DNA of 64,000 nucleotides from Mantis religiosa (Eukaryota; Arthropoda; Insecta; Mantodea; Mantidae): the NCBI GenBank assembly GCA_030765055.1, contig CM060957.1, positions 197,591,835 to 197,655,834 of the forward strand, written 5' to 3'. Both the position numbers and the translations under genes were made by a program. Under the pieces are notes generated by a model. The model ran no database searches. It had not been told where the DNA came from and saw only the letters and a program-made list of their open reading frames with translations. Every line of letters begins with the position of its first letter. The stretch's first letter is position 1. This document shows positions 42,550 to 56,716 of this stretch, piece by piece.

Positions 42550-45377
42550 AATGTTTTACAGATGTACATTCCAAATAAGAAGAACAGGGCAATTCGTTTT
42601 GGTAATAGCCTTGAAATCCTCTATACATTTTGATTATTTTTTGTAGTATGTTAACCATAAGAAGGTAACTCTTGGTATAAAAATATATCAACCAATACCA
42701 CATACAATTTTGTAATATAAAAACGTTTTACCTTTCACTGCTTCTTAATATTTTTTATTTTATATATAGCATTTTTATTCATAATTCTCAATTTATATGT
42801 TCTTAATAATTGTATAATTATTTGTTTAAATTTGTATATTTCAAAGTGATATACACTTTTTCGTTTTATAATAGTTGATCTGTCTGTTGTGTTTTAACAG
42901 TTAAACAAAGGTCTATCAGTAATGAAGAGAAGTTCTAAGGAGTTGACAGAAATGTTTGTTTTATCAATCATACAATTATAGCAGAGATCATGTTATTGAA
43001 AGTCGTTATCTTCCCATAGTCCTTGAAACATGTACAGTAACTTCTTTAGTGTTTCTATGGAATTAATACGACATCACTTCAATACTTGTACTCAAGTATA
43101 ATAGTAACATGCTATTGTCCTAATGTTCAATACTGAGCTTAGAAAGAGCAATTTACAAAGTTTGGAAACATTATTTATTTTTAAGATATGATTATACAAT
43201 GAAATACTCCATTATGTATTATTTTGTATTTCCAAAATAGAACTTTGAAGTAGAGAAGGAGTTCCTCAAATCAAGAAACCACACACAATATTTAACATTT
43301 CTGTTCATTATTATGACTATTGTGATTTACAAATGTAATAAAATGTATATAAAACATGGTAAATTAAGCTATATTAATTTGAATTGTGTTTCATCAATTT
43401 CGTTGAATATTCTGCTCTTAATTCTGTATTAATCCTTGTAGCCACAAGTTTCGGTTATTTTATTGTTATATCACATTTGAAAAGCTTCCTTTCTCTCTCT
43501 ACAAGCTGTTTACTTAACAATCTCGTACTAAGTAATGTGAAACTTGTACCGAGATCTGACTTTGGTACAAAACATGTAGTCAAAATATTGTACCATTACA
43601 AAATAGAAGTTGATAAAAAATATAGAAACTTCCTACCTTGCGGCAAACCCGCATACCAGACTGGGCTCTTATTTGATTTGCGTTCTAATGGAGTTATGAG
43701 GTCACTTATCCTTAGGTGAATGGTTTTAGGAAATGCCTTTTGGTGGTTGTTGGCTCCTCAGTTCTATGAATAACATTTTGGTCATCGCAAAATTGTTTAA
43801 TTTAATTCTTATTAAATTTGTTTAATCCTGATTGACATGTATCGGTGACCACCTGTTAGTAGATTTTCTAATATAAATTTAGTTTACTAACCCTGGATTA
43901 CTTGTTTAAAGTTACTTCCGCGCGGTTTCTACTACTTCTTTCTACGGTGACTACTTTGCTCTAATAAACTTCTAATGCTGCTTCCACTTACACTGGTTGC
44001 GCTATTCTTAACTTCCCTTCATTTCAGATTTATAAATCTTCGCTTCTCCTTACCGCCTGCGGTGCCGTATGTAGTAAAAGCGGGCGTTAAACACTACACA
44101 ATTTCATTTAATTTATTTCGCTTCTCCGTCCTAACCCGCACGAACCCGTCCTTCCTGTCGTACTATCATCTTTTAAGTAAGTTTTTATTACTCTGCGGCT
44201 CAGTTCAAACCTTATTCTGATGCCCTCTCTAACTTTATCACATGACCAAAATAGCACAGCCTTCTCAAATCTTACATTTCTTTTGGTTTCTCATTTATTT
44301 CGAATTTTCGCATTTGTTTGCAAAACTCATTCAACTCATTGACGTTCAGGCCACTCTGAGTTGGGGAACGCCTACCCTGAGTTGTTTGTAACGGTATACA
44401 TCGTTACCAATCAGCGAAGTAAATCTCTTTAGCATTCATGCCCCGCCGCATTTTGGAAACCCCTTTGTCCCTATTCTATAGTTCTCAGACACTGAACCTG
44501 TCCTTGCACAAAGAGAGTAACGGTGCTGCCTTCCCGTCTCTCCAAAGTGTGAAGCTTTTTACAAGAATATTGTCTCTTACTTTCCTCGAAGCTAGTAATA
44601 TGCTATATTAAATTAAATTCTTCCCATTTTATTCTTTAAGTTGACCACTATTTTAATCATTACTCTATCCTTTCTAATTTCATATTAATATAACAAGATT
44701 TGTATATTAGTTTGGCAAAGCAGTTTCTTTAATTTATCTGATTTTTAATTATCGTGATTTCAATTAATTCGCCGCCTCCTAATCGCTGCCCGATACTGCG
44801 GTTACAACTTCCAATGAATTAACTTTACATAAGATACATTGTCAAAGTCTTTCCCTATTTTTTTGGAAAATATTATTTTTCTATTTATCTCTAATGATTT
44901 GATCAAAATGCGTAATTTCAAGACAAAAAAAACGGAATGAATAACTGTAATATTGTAGAAATAGGCTCACATTCTTTCAAAGCCAAATCTTGTTAAAAAT
45001 GTAATACAACTATATTTAATTAATGATTTTGAAGCCTATTCTTGTTCCATTTCAATATAAAATACATTTGTATCTTAAAAAAGTTAAGTATATTCTTGTA
45101 GATTTGTAATAATAGCACTACAGATTAGAAGACAGCATGAGCTGACCCCATTCTTAACATTTAACTACGTCCTTCTCATATCTACAACAAAATGCTTAAT
45201 GAAACTGCTTCTGTTATTTTTTTATTTGGAGCAGACAGAATAATGAGTCTTAATGGTAGGACGGATTGAGAGTGTAACATGTTAAATGTCTTCAGCAGAT
45301 GATCTGTTAGTTATAGTGATTGTCCGCCAGGAGAGAAATTCCGGAACTGCCAACCGAATTGGAATCGCTGTCCAGAG
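42550..45377. other. AT-rich sequence with an old duplicate block and a SINE tail
   Basis: 43015-43540 duplicates 37980-38440. 44057-44100 is the 3' end of SINE family 1 (GGTGCCGTATGTAGTAAAAG ending TTAAACACTACAC) without its tRNA head. No gene seen. Confidence 0.5.
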
Positions 45378-47400
45378 ATGGCTCCACAGGTAATATCTTA
45401 TACTAAGGACAAATATATGCAATTATTTACCAAGAAGACACAGCAAAAAAATAAACTCGAAACAGCCATAGAGATAGCTACTACTGCTTGTGTTCCCTGA
45501 AGACAACAGCGGGCTATCAATGCTAGATTTCTTAACGACATTAAGATTTTCCAGCAAGCGCAAAACAAAGCCCGACGCAAATGGCAAAGAAGAAGAAACA
45601 TTCTACATCGCGCAGATTACCACAAAGCTAGAGATTTAGCTAACGCACGCGCTAGAAATTACATCCAAAATCAATGGTATAACACGCTGGAAAATTTAAA
45701 TCCCCAACAAAACTCAACTTGGCGAATAGTTAAATGCCTTACGCAAACACGAACGAATATCCCTGCCCTCCAAATTAATAATCCAATAGCCGAAACACCC
45801 CAGGCCAAGGCTGAAGCTTTTGCGATCACCTTGGAGAATGTCTTTTCTGCCAATCCTGTAGTTGGGCAAGATGACTTCATAGCAGAAGTCCAAAACGAAG
45901 TTAGAGATTTGGGGCAAAGACCGACTCACAATAAGATGCCCAAGACAAACCCAGGCGGAATAGGCTGGATCATACGGCATTTACCAAACAGAAAAGCGCC
46001 TGGGTCAGACAACACACCAAATGTGGTACTGAAGAAGCTACCGTCAAGGACACTAAAGCTCTTAGCAAACATTTTTAACTTCACACTCGAAAGTGGAAGA
46101 TTTCCTGCATGCTGGAAAGAAGCCAAAATACTCCTGTCCCCCAAAGCAAATAAAAATCTAGCACTTCCAGTCAACTACAGGCCAATTAGCCTATTAAACA
46201 CAATAAGCAAAGTACTGGAAACGATAATACTATAGAGAATAAACTAACACATTCATAAGAACAATATTCTTATACACCGATCTAGTAACGCAGTCAACCC
46301 AACCGCGAATCATTCATCAACGTCTCCAAATGCCTTAAATACACTAGAACCTTGGTTCTCCAAGTGGAGAATTATAGTAAATGCACGAAAAATGCAAGCT
46401 ATAATCTTGACGAAAAGACTCCTGCATAGGAAAAACAAGCGTGCCCTTCAGCCATTAATATATCAAGGCGAAGGAATCGACTGGAGGGCCAAGTGACCTA
46501 TTTAGGTCTTGTAATGGACCAGGGACTCACCTGGGGCAAACACATTACTACGATCAAAGCCAAGGCCAATGACCAGCTAAATAAATTATTTCCAATATTT
46601 AATATTAACAGCCAGCTTAAAGTACATATGGGCTTTACCCTATATAAGACACTGATAAGGCCTATTATCACGTATGCAGCCCCCGTGTGGGGATACGCTG
46701 CAAAAACTCACTTACACAAATTGCAAACCGTACAAAACCGAATAATCCGAATAATTACAAAGCAACCGCCGGTAGCACAGGCCAATCTGTTGCACAACGA
46801 ACTAAGGCCACACTCAATTGAGGAATTTATCAAAAGACTCAGCTTCAACGTATATAAGCGCAAAGATAAAAACACTAACGCACTAATACAGCAACTAGGC
46901 AATTACGAAACCGAATACGATAAACACAGAAGACCGCTGTCCATATTTGATAGGACCATAGGGATGGGAGACCCAGATATAGACATCCTAGAGTATCTTA
47001 ACACTCTCGTAAGACTTCCATAGAAGTAGTAAGATTACACATGACTGTACACGACTCCCTGACAATTGGCAGTTCCACAAGTCCTTGCTCTTAGTCAAGG
47101 GAGCTCTGGTGTGGAGGCAACCCCCTCCCCCATACTTACACGACAATCGTTATGAACAATGGTTATGATCAATCTAATGCGAACAAATTCAACTTAGAAT
47201 TAACCTCATACTAGACGCAGTTTACGCGCAGAACTAACAATCATACATATATACACACTAACTTTACATGTAAAGATAATGCATGACTAACGCAATGTAA
47301 GCTACCATCACTAGCCTTAATGACACGTTCTACCCTCTCAGGGTAGACAATACATTAACTAAGAACTAAAACTAATGCAAATAAAGTAGTATAACTCACA
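45378..47400 (+). mobile_element. Jockey-like LINE with its reverse-transcriptase core deleted
   Basis: 45430-46235 covers the segment before RT and the first RT motifs (ARNKARRKWQRRRN, NRKAPGSDNTPNVVLKKLP, AKILLSPKANKNLALPVNYR, ISLLNTISKVLE). From 46235 to 46490 the palm domain is missing. 46493-47023 resumes with TYLGLVMDQGLTWGKHI, the thumb (YAAPVWGYAAKTHLHKLQ) and the C-terminus. The catalytic F/YADD box is absent, so it is dead. About 370 bp of 3' UTR follows. Confidence 0.75.
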
Positions 47401-49596
<2,196 letters not shown>

Positions 49597-49813
49597 TTTT
49601 TTTTTTTTTTATTTATTTGTTTCTGATCTCTACATGCTCCACTACATAAGTAGTACTACATGCTTTTCACTCTTTTTGTGATTTTTGTATACATTTTTCC
49701 AGTTTTTATGTGAACCATTTAGTTTTTTTTTTTTTTTTTTTTTTTTTTTGCTTGAATTACACATTAATGCCTTTTAGTACTTGAAAGTCTATAGAGTTTA
49801 CAAATTTTGTAAA

Positions 49814-52800
49814 TTATTTTAAATGTCTTTTAATTAGTATTGACTTGTGTGTTGGCCAGTTATCAGTTCTTAGAACACTATGTTTTAGAGTTTCTCTTGC
49901 ACTATTCACCACACTGCACTCGAATATTATGTGATCCACCGTTTGGGCTCCTGTCCTGCATGAACACTCAGGGCTGCTAACGATCTTGAGTCTGTTGAGA
50001 TAAGTGTTGATATTTCCGTGTCCTGTAAGTATTGTTGTCATGTTTGGTGTTAGGTAGAACCTGTTTGTGAGTCTGCTTTCCACTGTTGGGAAGAATTCCT
50101 TTGTGGTTGTGCCTTTTGTGCTCTGTTCCCATTTCTGCTGCCATTTGTTTTTTGTTGATTTCCGAAGAATTTGTTTTATTGCGGTGATCGGTAATTTGTT
50201 GTAGTATATTTCCTTAGTTTTTGCTGCATTCTTTGCCAGTCTGTCAGCCACTTCATTACCCTCTATTCCAATATGAGCCTTTACCCATTTGAATTGTATT
50301 TTCCAATCTTTTGCTCTTAGTATTGCTGTAGTTCTTCGTATTTTCTCTGTTAGGTTATTGTGATTATTGTAATCGTCTATGGAGTCAATTGTTATTCTGC
50401 TGTCTGTGTGTATGGTTACTGTTTTGTTATCTGTGTCTTCAGTGTCCGTCGTTTCTAATAATTCCAGCGCTTTTGCAATTGCCAGTTGCTCTGCCTGATT
50501 ATTTGAGCATCTTTCATTGAGTTTGTATTTTTTTTGGTTTATCAGTTGGTTTTGTCTGTATATGGCTACTCCTGCTCCCACTCCTACGTCACTTTTGCTT
50601 CCATCTGTATATATTTGCCACACTGTATTTTCATTGTTTCCTATTTTTGGTTCTTTTGTGCCTTGAAAGTCAGCTGGGTGGAGCCAATTCTTGGGGTTTT
50701 CCGGGCGGTCTATTTGGTATTCAGTGTTGGTTTTTCCTGTTTTTACGTTATATAGTTCAGCCACCTCTCTTGCCTTTAAGTCTATGGGTATTGTTCCCGT
50801 GATTATGCAGAGTGCTTCATGCGAAATTGTCCTATATGCCTTTGCCATCCTTGTGAGCATTAATCTTTGAACTCTAACATATTTCATTTGGTTGTGTTTC
50901 TTTTCTAATGATTCCATCCAGACTGGTGCAGCGTATAGTAGAATTGGCAGTATTGCTCCTTTATATATTATTTCTAGAGCCTGATGTTTTAAGCCCCAAA
51001 CTATCCTTGCCGATTTAGAAAGTGCATTGATTAATTTGATGCATTTTTCACTCACTTTGTTTATGTGGTCGTTGAAAGTGAATCGGCTGTCTATGGTTAT
51101 GCCTAAGTAATCCATCTTTTCTACTTGCTCCAGTTGTTTCCCATTCATGTAGATATCTATTGTCTTTCTCTTTTTCCGTCTTCTTGATATTAATATTACT
51201 TTTGACTTGTTTTCATTGAAGTGAGTTTTGTTTTCAATCGACCACTGTGTGACTTTTCTAATATTAATGTTCATGAAGTTCTCTACTTCTGCTTCTGTTT
51301 CTGCTCTGACTGCAATTAATAGGTCGTCTGCAAATGCTATAACTTTTGTATTCTTTTCATACTCCAGGTTTAGTAAACTGTTGTACTGTATATTCCAGTA
51401 CCCCGGTCCACTGCAGGACCCTTGAGGGCAACCTTTGTTGACTGTTGTTTCAACTTGGATGTTGTTAGAATTGATGAAGGCCACTCTGTCTTTAAAATAG
51501 CTCTTGGAGAGGTTGTACAGGTTTCTAGGGCACTTGAAATCTTTTAGGGCCTTTAGGATGCTTGGCCACCACGCTGAATCAAAGGCTCCTTTTACGTCCA
51601 GGCTAACAATCGCTGTAATTTGTCCATTGCTAAACGCTTTATTTATAAATTCTTTAACTGCTATTGCTGCATCAGTGGTGCTTTTTTGGGGCCTGAAGCC
51701 ATATTGATTTTCACTTAGTAATTTGTTCTTATAGAGGTGGTGGTTGATTCTACTTATAAGTAGCTTCTCTAGGACTTTCCCTCCTACGTTTAATAGACTT
51801 ATAGGTCTGAACTTGGATGGATCTAAGAGCTTCTCTTTTCCTGGTTTGGTGATTGGTATTATTCTGGCCTTTTTCCATTTCTTTGGGAAATATCCATTTT
51901 CCAAACATCCATTGTATATAGATGTTACTGTTTGAGGGAGGCAGTCGATTGTCCACATCAGTACTTTGCTGGTTATTCCATCTTCTCCCGGAGTTTTCTT
52001 ATGATCTATATTTTTGATAGTTGATTTAATTTCTTCTTCTGTAAATTTTCTATCGTCTGCTGTATTCACCGGTTCTTCTATTTCTTGCTTTATTTGTTTG
52101 TGGTGTTCTGTATCTTCCAGTTCATTGTCTTTTGGGATGATATAGTTGAGTGTATATTCCAATGTTTCTTTTAAGTCTCTTGTATACTTTCCTTCCTTGT
52201 TTATGAGAGTTGTTATCATTTGGCTGTCTTTTGTTTTTCCTGAGGCAGTCTTGTACACTATATTCCAGGGATTTGAGGTGGTGTTGTTGCAGTATTCTTT
52301 CCACGATAGGATCTTTGAGTTTTTTAGTTTTGTTTGGTATTTACTTTTCTCTTCGAAGTAGAGTTTTTGCCGCTGTTCTCGGAGATCATTGTTGTTTTGT
52401 GTTCTCTGGTATTTTCTTCTGAAAGCATTCACCCTCTTCCTCATAATTGTAAGGTCGTCATTCCACCATGGAACTGTTTTATGTTTTAGGTTGGCTGTTT
52501 TAGTGAATGTATTGCTAACTTTGAAGGCCTTCATGCATGCTATCGTTTGGGCTGCACTGTATTTATTTATTACCTCCTCTATGTTCACTGAGTTTTGTAT
52601 TTGTCTGGATAGTTGGTTGTCTATATCTTCAATGTTAATTTCTTTTTCTGTTCCGCAGAACTGTTTTGCTATCTCATACAGTAGTGTTTCTTGATACTTT
52701 TTGCGGTCTTCTTCCTTAGTTATATATTTTATGCCTGTGTATTGACTGTTTAGTTTTTCTTTGTTCCACTCATTTTGCCCTATTAAGAACTGCAATAATC

Positions 52801-53491
52801 TATGATCGGAGCAACTCTCTTCTTCACTTATCTTCCAATTCTTTATTTGTCTCAGGAGATTGTTATTGCTTATAGTCAGGTCCACATTACTTTTCCCTCG
52901 ACTACTTTGGAAGGTGGTTAATTCACTGTCTTCATTATGTATGTACAATTGTTTTGTTATTAAAAATTCTTCCATTTCCTTTCCCCTTTCATTGGTGATT
53001 GTGTCATGCCATGTAGCGGATCTGGAGTTGCTATCCATTGTAATAAGTAGACCATTTCCAGAGGTGTATTGTAATATTTTGTTGATTTTTCTCAGGTCGT
53101 TTTCTAGTTTACCTTGACTGTCCAGGTACATGTTTGCCGAATAGAATTTTGTATTTCTGTAGATAATTTCTACGACTACTGTATCTTTGTCTGTTAATTC
53201 TGTTATGAGTATGACGTCCATATGTGTATTTGTTACCACCGTTGCTACTCTACATCTTCCCTCGTTTGCCGCATATGTTTTGTATCTCTTTGTGATACCC
53301 AATGTCCTGTTGTTTATTATTCTCGGCTCTTGTATGAATATTATGTCAATGCCATCTCTTTCTATTAGGTTCATGAGATTGTCAGTTGCTGCTATTGAAT
53401 GTTGCAAGTTTATCTGTAGACAGCTGATCTGTTCTCTAAAGTTTGTGTTCTTAAACCCTATTAACTTATTGGTGTTAGATTGTGTTTCCAT
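49814..53491 (-). CDS. LINE ORF2: endonuclease, reverse transcriptase, RNase H (1225 aa)
   Basis: Endonuclease at residues about 20-235: SCLQINLQHSIAATDNL, IIFIQEPRI and the catalytic CSDHRLLQFL. Reverse transcriptase at about 500-800: ARIIPITKPGKEKLLDPSKF, NQYGFRPQKSTTDAA, VSLDVKGAFDSAWW, KGCPQGSCSGPGYWN and the catalytic FADDLLIA (about residue 720). RNase H at about 960-1085 with all acidic residues visible: IYTDGSKSD, NNQAEQLAIAKALE, HTDSRITIDS and WVKAHIGIEGNEVADRLA. The C-terminus has a Cys/His motif (CSCRTGAQTVDHIIFEC). No stop or frameshift, so it could be active. It nicks the target, primes reverse transcription and removes the RNA strand. Confidence 0.92.
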   Translation of the reverse strand: METQSNTNKLIGFKNTNFREQISCLQINLQHSIAATDNLMNLIERDGIDIIFIQEPRIINNRTLGITKRYKTYAANEGRCRVATVVTNTHMDVILITELTDKDTVVVEIIYRNTKFYSANMYLDSQGKLENDLRKINKILQYTSGNGLLITMDSNSRSATWHDTITNERGKEMEEFLITKQLYIHNEDSELTTFQSSRGKSNVDLTISNNNLLRQIKNWKISEEESCSDHRLLQFLIGQNEWNKEKLNSQYTGIKYITKEEDRKKYQETLLYEIAKQFCGTEKEINIEDIDNQLSRQIQNSVNIEEVINKYSAAQTIACMKAFKVSNTFTKTANLKHKTVPWWNDDLTIMRKRVNAFRRKYQRTQNNNDLREQRQKLYFEEKSKYQTKLKNSKILSWKEYCNNTTSNPWNIVYKTASGKTKDSQMITTLINKEGKYTRDLKETLEYTLNYIIPKDNELEDTEHHKQIKQEIEEPVNTADDRKFTEEEIKSTIKNIDHKKTPGEDGITSKVLMWTIDCLPQTVTSIYNGCLENGYFPKKWKKARIIPITKPGKEKLLDPSKFRPISLLNVGGKVLEKLLISRINHHLYKNKLLSENQYGFRPQKSTTDAAIAVKEFINKAFSNGQITAIVSLDVKGAFDSAWWPSILKALKDFKCPRNLYNLSKSYFKDRVAFINSNNIQVETTVNKGCPQGSCSGPGYWNIQYNSLLNLEYEKNTKVIAFADDLLIAVRAETEAEVENFMNINIRKVTQWSIENKTHFNENKSKVILISRRRKKRKTIDIYMNGKQLEQVEKMDYLGITIDSRFTFNDHINKVSEKCIKLINALSKSARIVWGLKHQALEIIYKGAILPILLYAAPVWMESLEKKHNQMKYVRVQRLMLTRMAKAYRTISHEALCIITGTIPIDLKAREVAELYNVKTGKTNTEYQIDRPENPKNWLHPADFQGTKEPKIGNNENTVWQIYTDGSKSDVGVGAGVAIYRQNQLINQKKYKLNERCSNNQAEQLAIAKALELLETTDTEDTDNKTVTIHTDSRITIDSIDDYNNHNNLTEKIRRTTAILRAKDWKIQFKWVKAHIGIEGNEVADRLAKNAAKTKEIYYNKLPITAIKQILRKSTKNKWQQKWEQSTKGTTTKEFFPTVESRLTNRFYLTPNMTTILTGHGNINTYLNRLKIVSSPECSCRTGAQTVDHIIFECSVVNSARETLKHSVLRTDNWPTHKSILIKRHLK

Positions 53492-53492
53492 G

Positions 53493-54581
53493 TTAATAGT
53501 CTGTATTTTGGATTTGCTTCTTAATTGCTGCTTGTAGGCTTGGGCAGTTCCTGTCTAACGAAGTATGATTTACGCAAATTGTGTTCCTAGGGTTGTATTT
53601 GTTATATGTTGTGCAGTTTATGCATCTGTATTCTTTTTGTGTTGCCTTACATTCTTTTAAGCTGTGGGCGCCTGCACATAGGGGGCAAGTTTCTTCTCCC
53701 TTACAGTCTGTGTGCTTGTGGTTGTATTTACTACATTTGAAGCAGCGATTGACTCTCAAATAGTCTTCTACATTGCATATCGTCCAACCTATTTTCATTT
53801 TGCAGTTAATTATTAGTCTTCTAGTGTATGAATTTACTTCTACCACTAAGTTTCTATTTTGCCTTCTTGTGTGGAATATAAATTTTGGGATGATTGTTAC
53901 CTCTCCTGATTGCAACTCCGGATTTTGTTCTTTTAATACATTGGTAGCATTCTCTATTGTTATTTCCTGGGGTATGTTGTAAATCACCAATCTTGGCTTT
54001 CTTAGTTCCTGCGATTTGGTTTCCAGTTCAACCCCACATTTTTCTGCTATACTAGCGCTTATTTTATCTGCTTCTTGTTTGCTACAAGTTTCTAATAATA
54101 CTCTACCATCTTTTAGTGATTTAAGTGAGCTTATGCCTACTTTCATCTCTATTGGGTTTAACTTTGACTTGAGGATGCTCTTAATTGTTTCCGGAGGATG
54201 GTTTGTTTTAGTTTTGACAATTACTTTGAATTTACTATCGATTTTTCTGTCTGCTAATACATCCGCGTAGGAGTGTGTATTCCTATCGCCAGGTGGAACC
54301 CTCTGCGCCTGTCTTCTCTCGCCGCGAGTAGATGGCACCACCTCTAGCTCCGTGCGTGTATCTGCTTGTTCCCGCATGGATTTCACTTCCCCCAATAGTT
54401 CACCATTTTCGCATTTTAATTCTTCCACCCTCCTATTCAGATCATAGAAAAGCTTTCTAAGTGTACTTACTGATTCAAGGATCGTTGTCTTCAAGTCCCT
54501 TCTTAGGTGTTTGCTTTCTCCAGTTGCACTTACAATATTTTCAAGAGCACCTTCTAGTTCATGACTTTCTTGCGACGCCAT
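53493..54581 (-). CDS. LINE ORF1: nucleic-acid-binding gag-like protein (362 aa)
   Basis: The N-terminal coiled coil (residues about 25-75, ESVSTLRKLFYDLNRRVEEL) is followed by an RRM-like middle (FKVIVKTKTNHPPETIKSIL, LVIYNIPQEITIENATNVLK) and a C-terminal knuckle cluster: CFKCSKYNHKHTDC, CPLCAGAHSLKEC and CINCTTYNKYNPRNTIC. This is the standard domain order for LINE gag-like ORF1 proteins, which coat the RNA. It ends one base before the ORF2 ATG, so ORF2 is probably made by termination-reinitiation. Confidence 0.88.
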   Translation of the reverse strand: MASQESHELEGALENIVSATGESKHLRRDLKTTILESVSTLRKLFYDLNRRVEELKCENGELLGEVKSMREQADTRTELEVVPSTRGERRQAQRVPPGDRNTHSYADVLADRKIDSKFKVIVKTKTNHPPETIKSILKSKLNPIEMKVGISSLKSLKDGRVLLETCSKQEADKISASIAEKCGVELETKSQELRKPRLVIYNIPQEITIENATNVLKEQNPELQSGEVTIIPKFIFHTRRQNRNLVVEVNSYTRRLIINCKMKIGWTICNVEDYLRVNRCFKCSKYNHKHTDCKGEETCPLCAGAHSLKECKATQKEYRCINCTTYNKYNPRNTICVNHTSLDRNCPSLQAAIKKQIQNTDY

Positions 54582-54586
54582 CTTAC

Positions 54587-55172
<586 letters not shown>

Positions 55173-55582
55173 GGGAATGCGACTGTCAAATGCTTCAACA
55201 GCTCGTCGCTCTCACATTCCATTCTATTTGTAAGTCCAAGACAAAAATAAATAACTATATCTCATTTAAGAAAAGACAACAGGAAACAGGCAACCCAGTG
55301 ATTAACCTTTAACCTGTTGGGTAATTTGAATAAACTTTTTGATTTATCAAAACAAATATATATTACATGCATACAGTAAGATATCTTAATAAGACAGAAC
55401 TGGAGTTAACTTTGCAGGTAGTGCTGCATTTATTTACAAAATGCAAGAAAGATGAAATTTGATGTCGGTGTAGTAAGGCAGATGAAATCTAACGTTTGTT
55501 TCTTGAATGCCAAAATGACTGTAACTAAACCTAATACATGTGTAAACTTGAGGGTAAGAAAGTCTGTGACATTGTTGGGCAA

Positions 55583-55600
55583 CACACACACGCACGCACA

Positions 55601-55650
<50 letters not shown>
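55583..55650. repeat. (CA)n microsatellite split by a LINE fragment
   Basis: CA/CG repeat that continues at 56717-56738 beyond the inserted LINE. Confidence 0.95.
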
Positions 55651-55655
<5 letters not shown>

Positions 55656-56716
55656 TACACAATATTCGGAATCGACTCCGGAAGCTACAAGAAAGGAACT
55701 GGAAGATTAACCTAAGATGGATAAAGGCACATGTAGGATATCATGGGAATGAAATAGCGGATCAACTTGCAAAGGAAGCAGCACAAGATGTGTTAGAAGT
55801 AACCTACAACAAAATACCAAAATGTGAAGTAATTAGCAGGCTAAAGTGCTGAAGTATGGAAAAATGGCAAAAAGAATGGCAACAAACTTCAAAAGGTGAA
55901 ATTACAAAATCCTATTTTCCCAACACAAATGACAGGATGAAAAATCAAATAAAACTATCATCAAATCTAACGTCATTGTTAACAGGTCAACGGAGAACTA
56001 AAGTGTACTACCACCGATTTAAAATAAGTGAGAATCCAATGTGTAAGTGCAACCAAAACGAACAAACTGTGGACCACTTAATCTTTGAGTGTAATCTGTT
56101 AGACAAAGAAAGGGAAAATCTAAAGAAAGCAATAATAATGGCTGGTGGACGCTGGACACTAGAAGAAAAGCAACTTATACAAAAACACACCAACATTTTC
56201 AATAAATTTGTTAACAGGATCAACTTCAAGCTGAATCTTTCCTGGCGGCGTATATGTTCTAGACGTTCTCGGGCTTCGAGCCAGGTAAGCAGATGTTGAG
56301 ACATTGACGATTCGGGAGCGTACATATCTCCCATCTTCAGGATGTTGAATGACTTAGGGCTGGGGTGACCCATATTATATATACTCAGCGAGCGGGCTCG
56401 CGTTCACCCCAGCCCTATCATTCAACATCCTGAAGATGGGAGAGATATACGCTCCCGAAACGTCGATGTCGCAACATCTGCTTACCTGGCTCGAAGCCCG
56501 AGAACGTCTAGAACAGTATCAACTGCGATAATCTGTAAATAGTCAAATGGGACGCAAATACTTATATTAGTTTATAGAATTGTAAGTCTCGAGAAAATGT
56601 GATAATATGTAATACAATAGTGAAAACAAAATTTAATGTAACTGTACACCCAAGCATATAGTATTACTCACTATGTAATGGAATATGCTGTATAATAAAT
56701 GAATAAATAAAAAAAG
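55651..56716 (+). mobile_element. 5'-truncated RNase H-type LINE 3' end, inserted in (CA)n
   Basis: Begins inside RNase H (INLRWIKAHVGYHGNEIADQ at about 55710), an internal TGA follows at 55850, then the ORF2 C-terminus (WQKEWQQTSKGEITKSYFPN, CKCNQNEQTVDHLIFEC). It is related to the ORF2 at 49.8-53.5 kb but clearly a different family. It ends in AATAAATGAATAAATAAAAAAA before the CA repeat resumes. A 292-bp inverted-repeat element sits inside it. Confidence 0.8.
56226..56517. mobile_element. 292-bp fold-back element with hammerhead-like core, 7-bp target duplication
   Basis: Flanked by ATCAACT on both sides (56219-56225, 56518-56524). About 130-bp inverted arms (56255-56382 and 56385-56515) share TTCTAGACGTTCTCGGGC and CATCCTGAAGATGGGAG. 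The right arm contains CTGAAGA (56430-56436), a GGGAG/CTCCC stem (56438-56442 with 56452-56456) and GAAAC (56457-56461), i.e. the layout of a type of hammerhead-like motif seen in Penelope-like and related short elements. The left arm has the same motif on the other strand with GAAA changed to GAAT. Confidence 0.65.

Noticed and set aside
43384..43719. 111-residue plus-strand ORF
   Set aside because: Overlaps the old duplicate block whose other copy (38 kb) has no matching frame.
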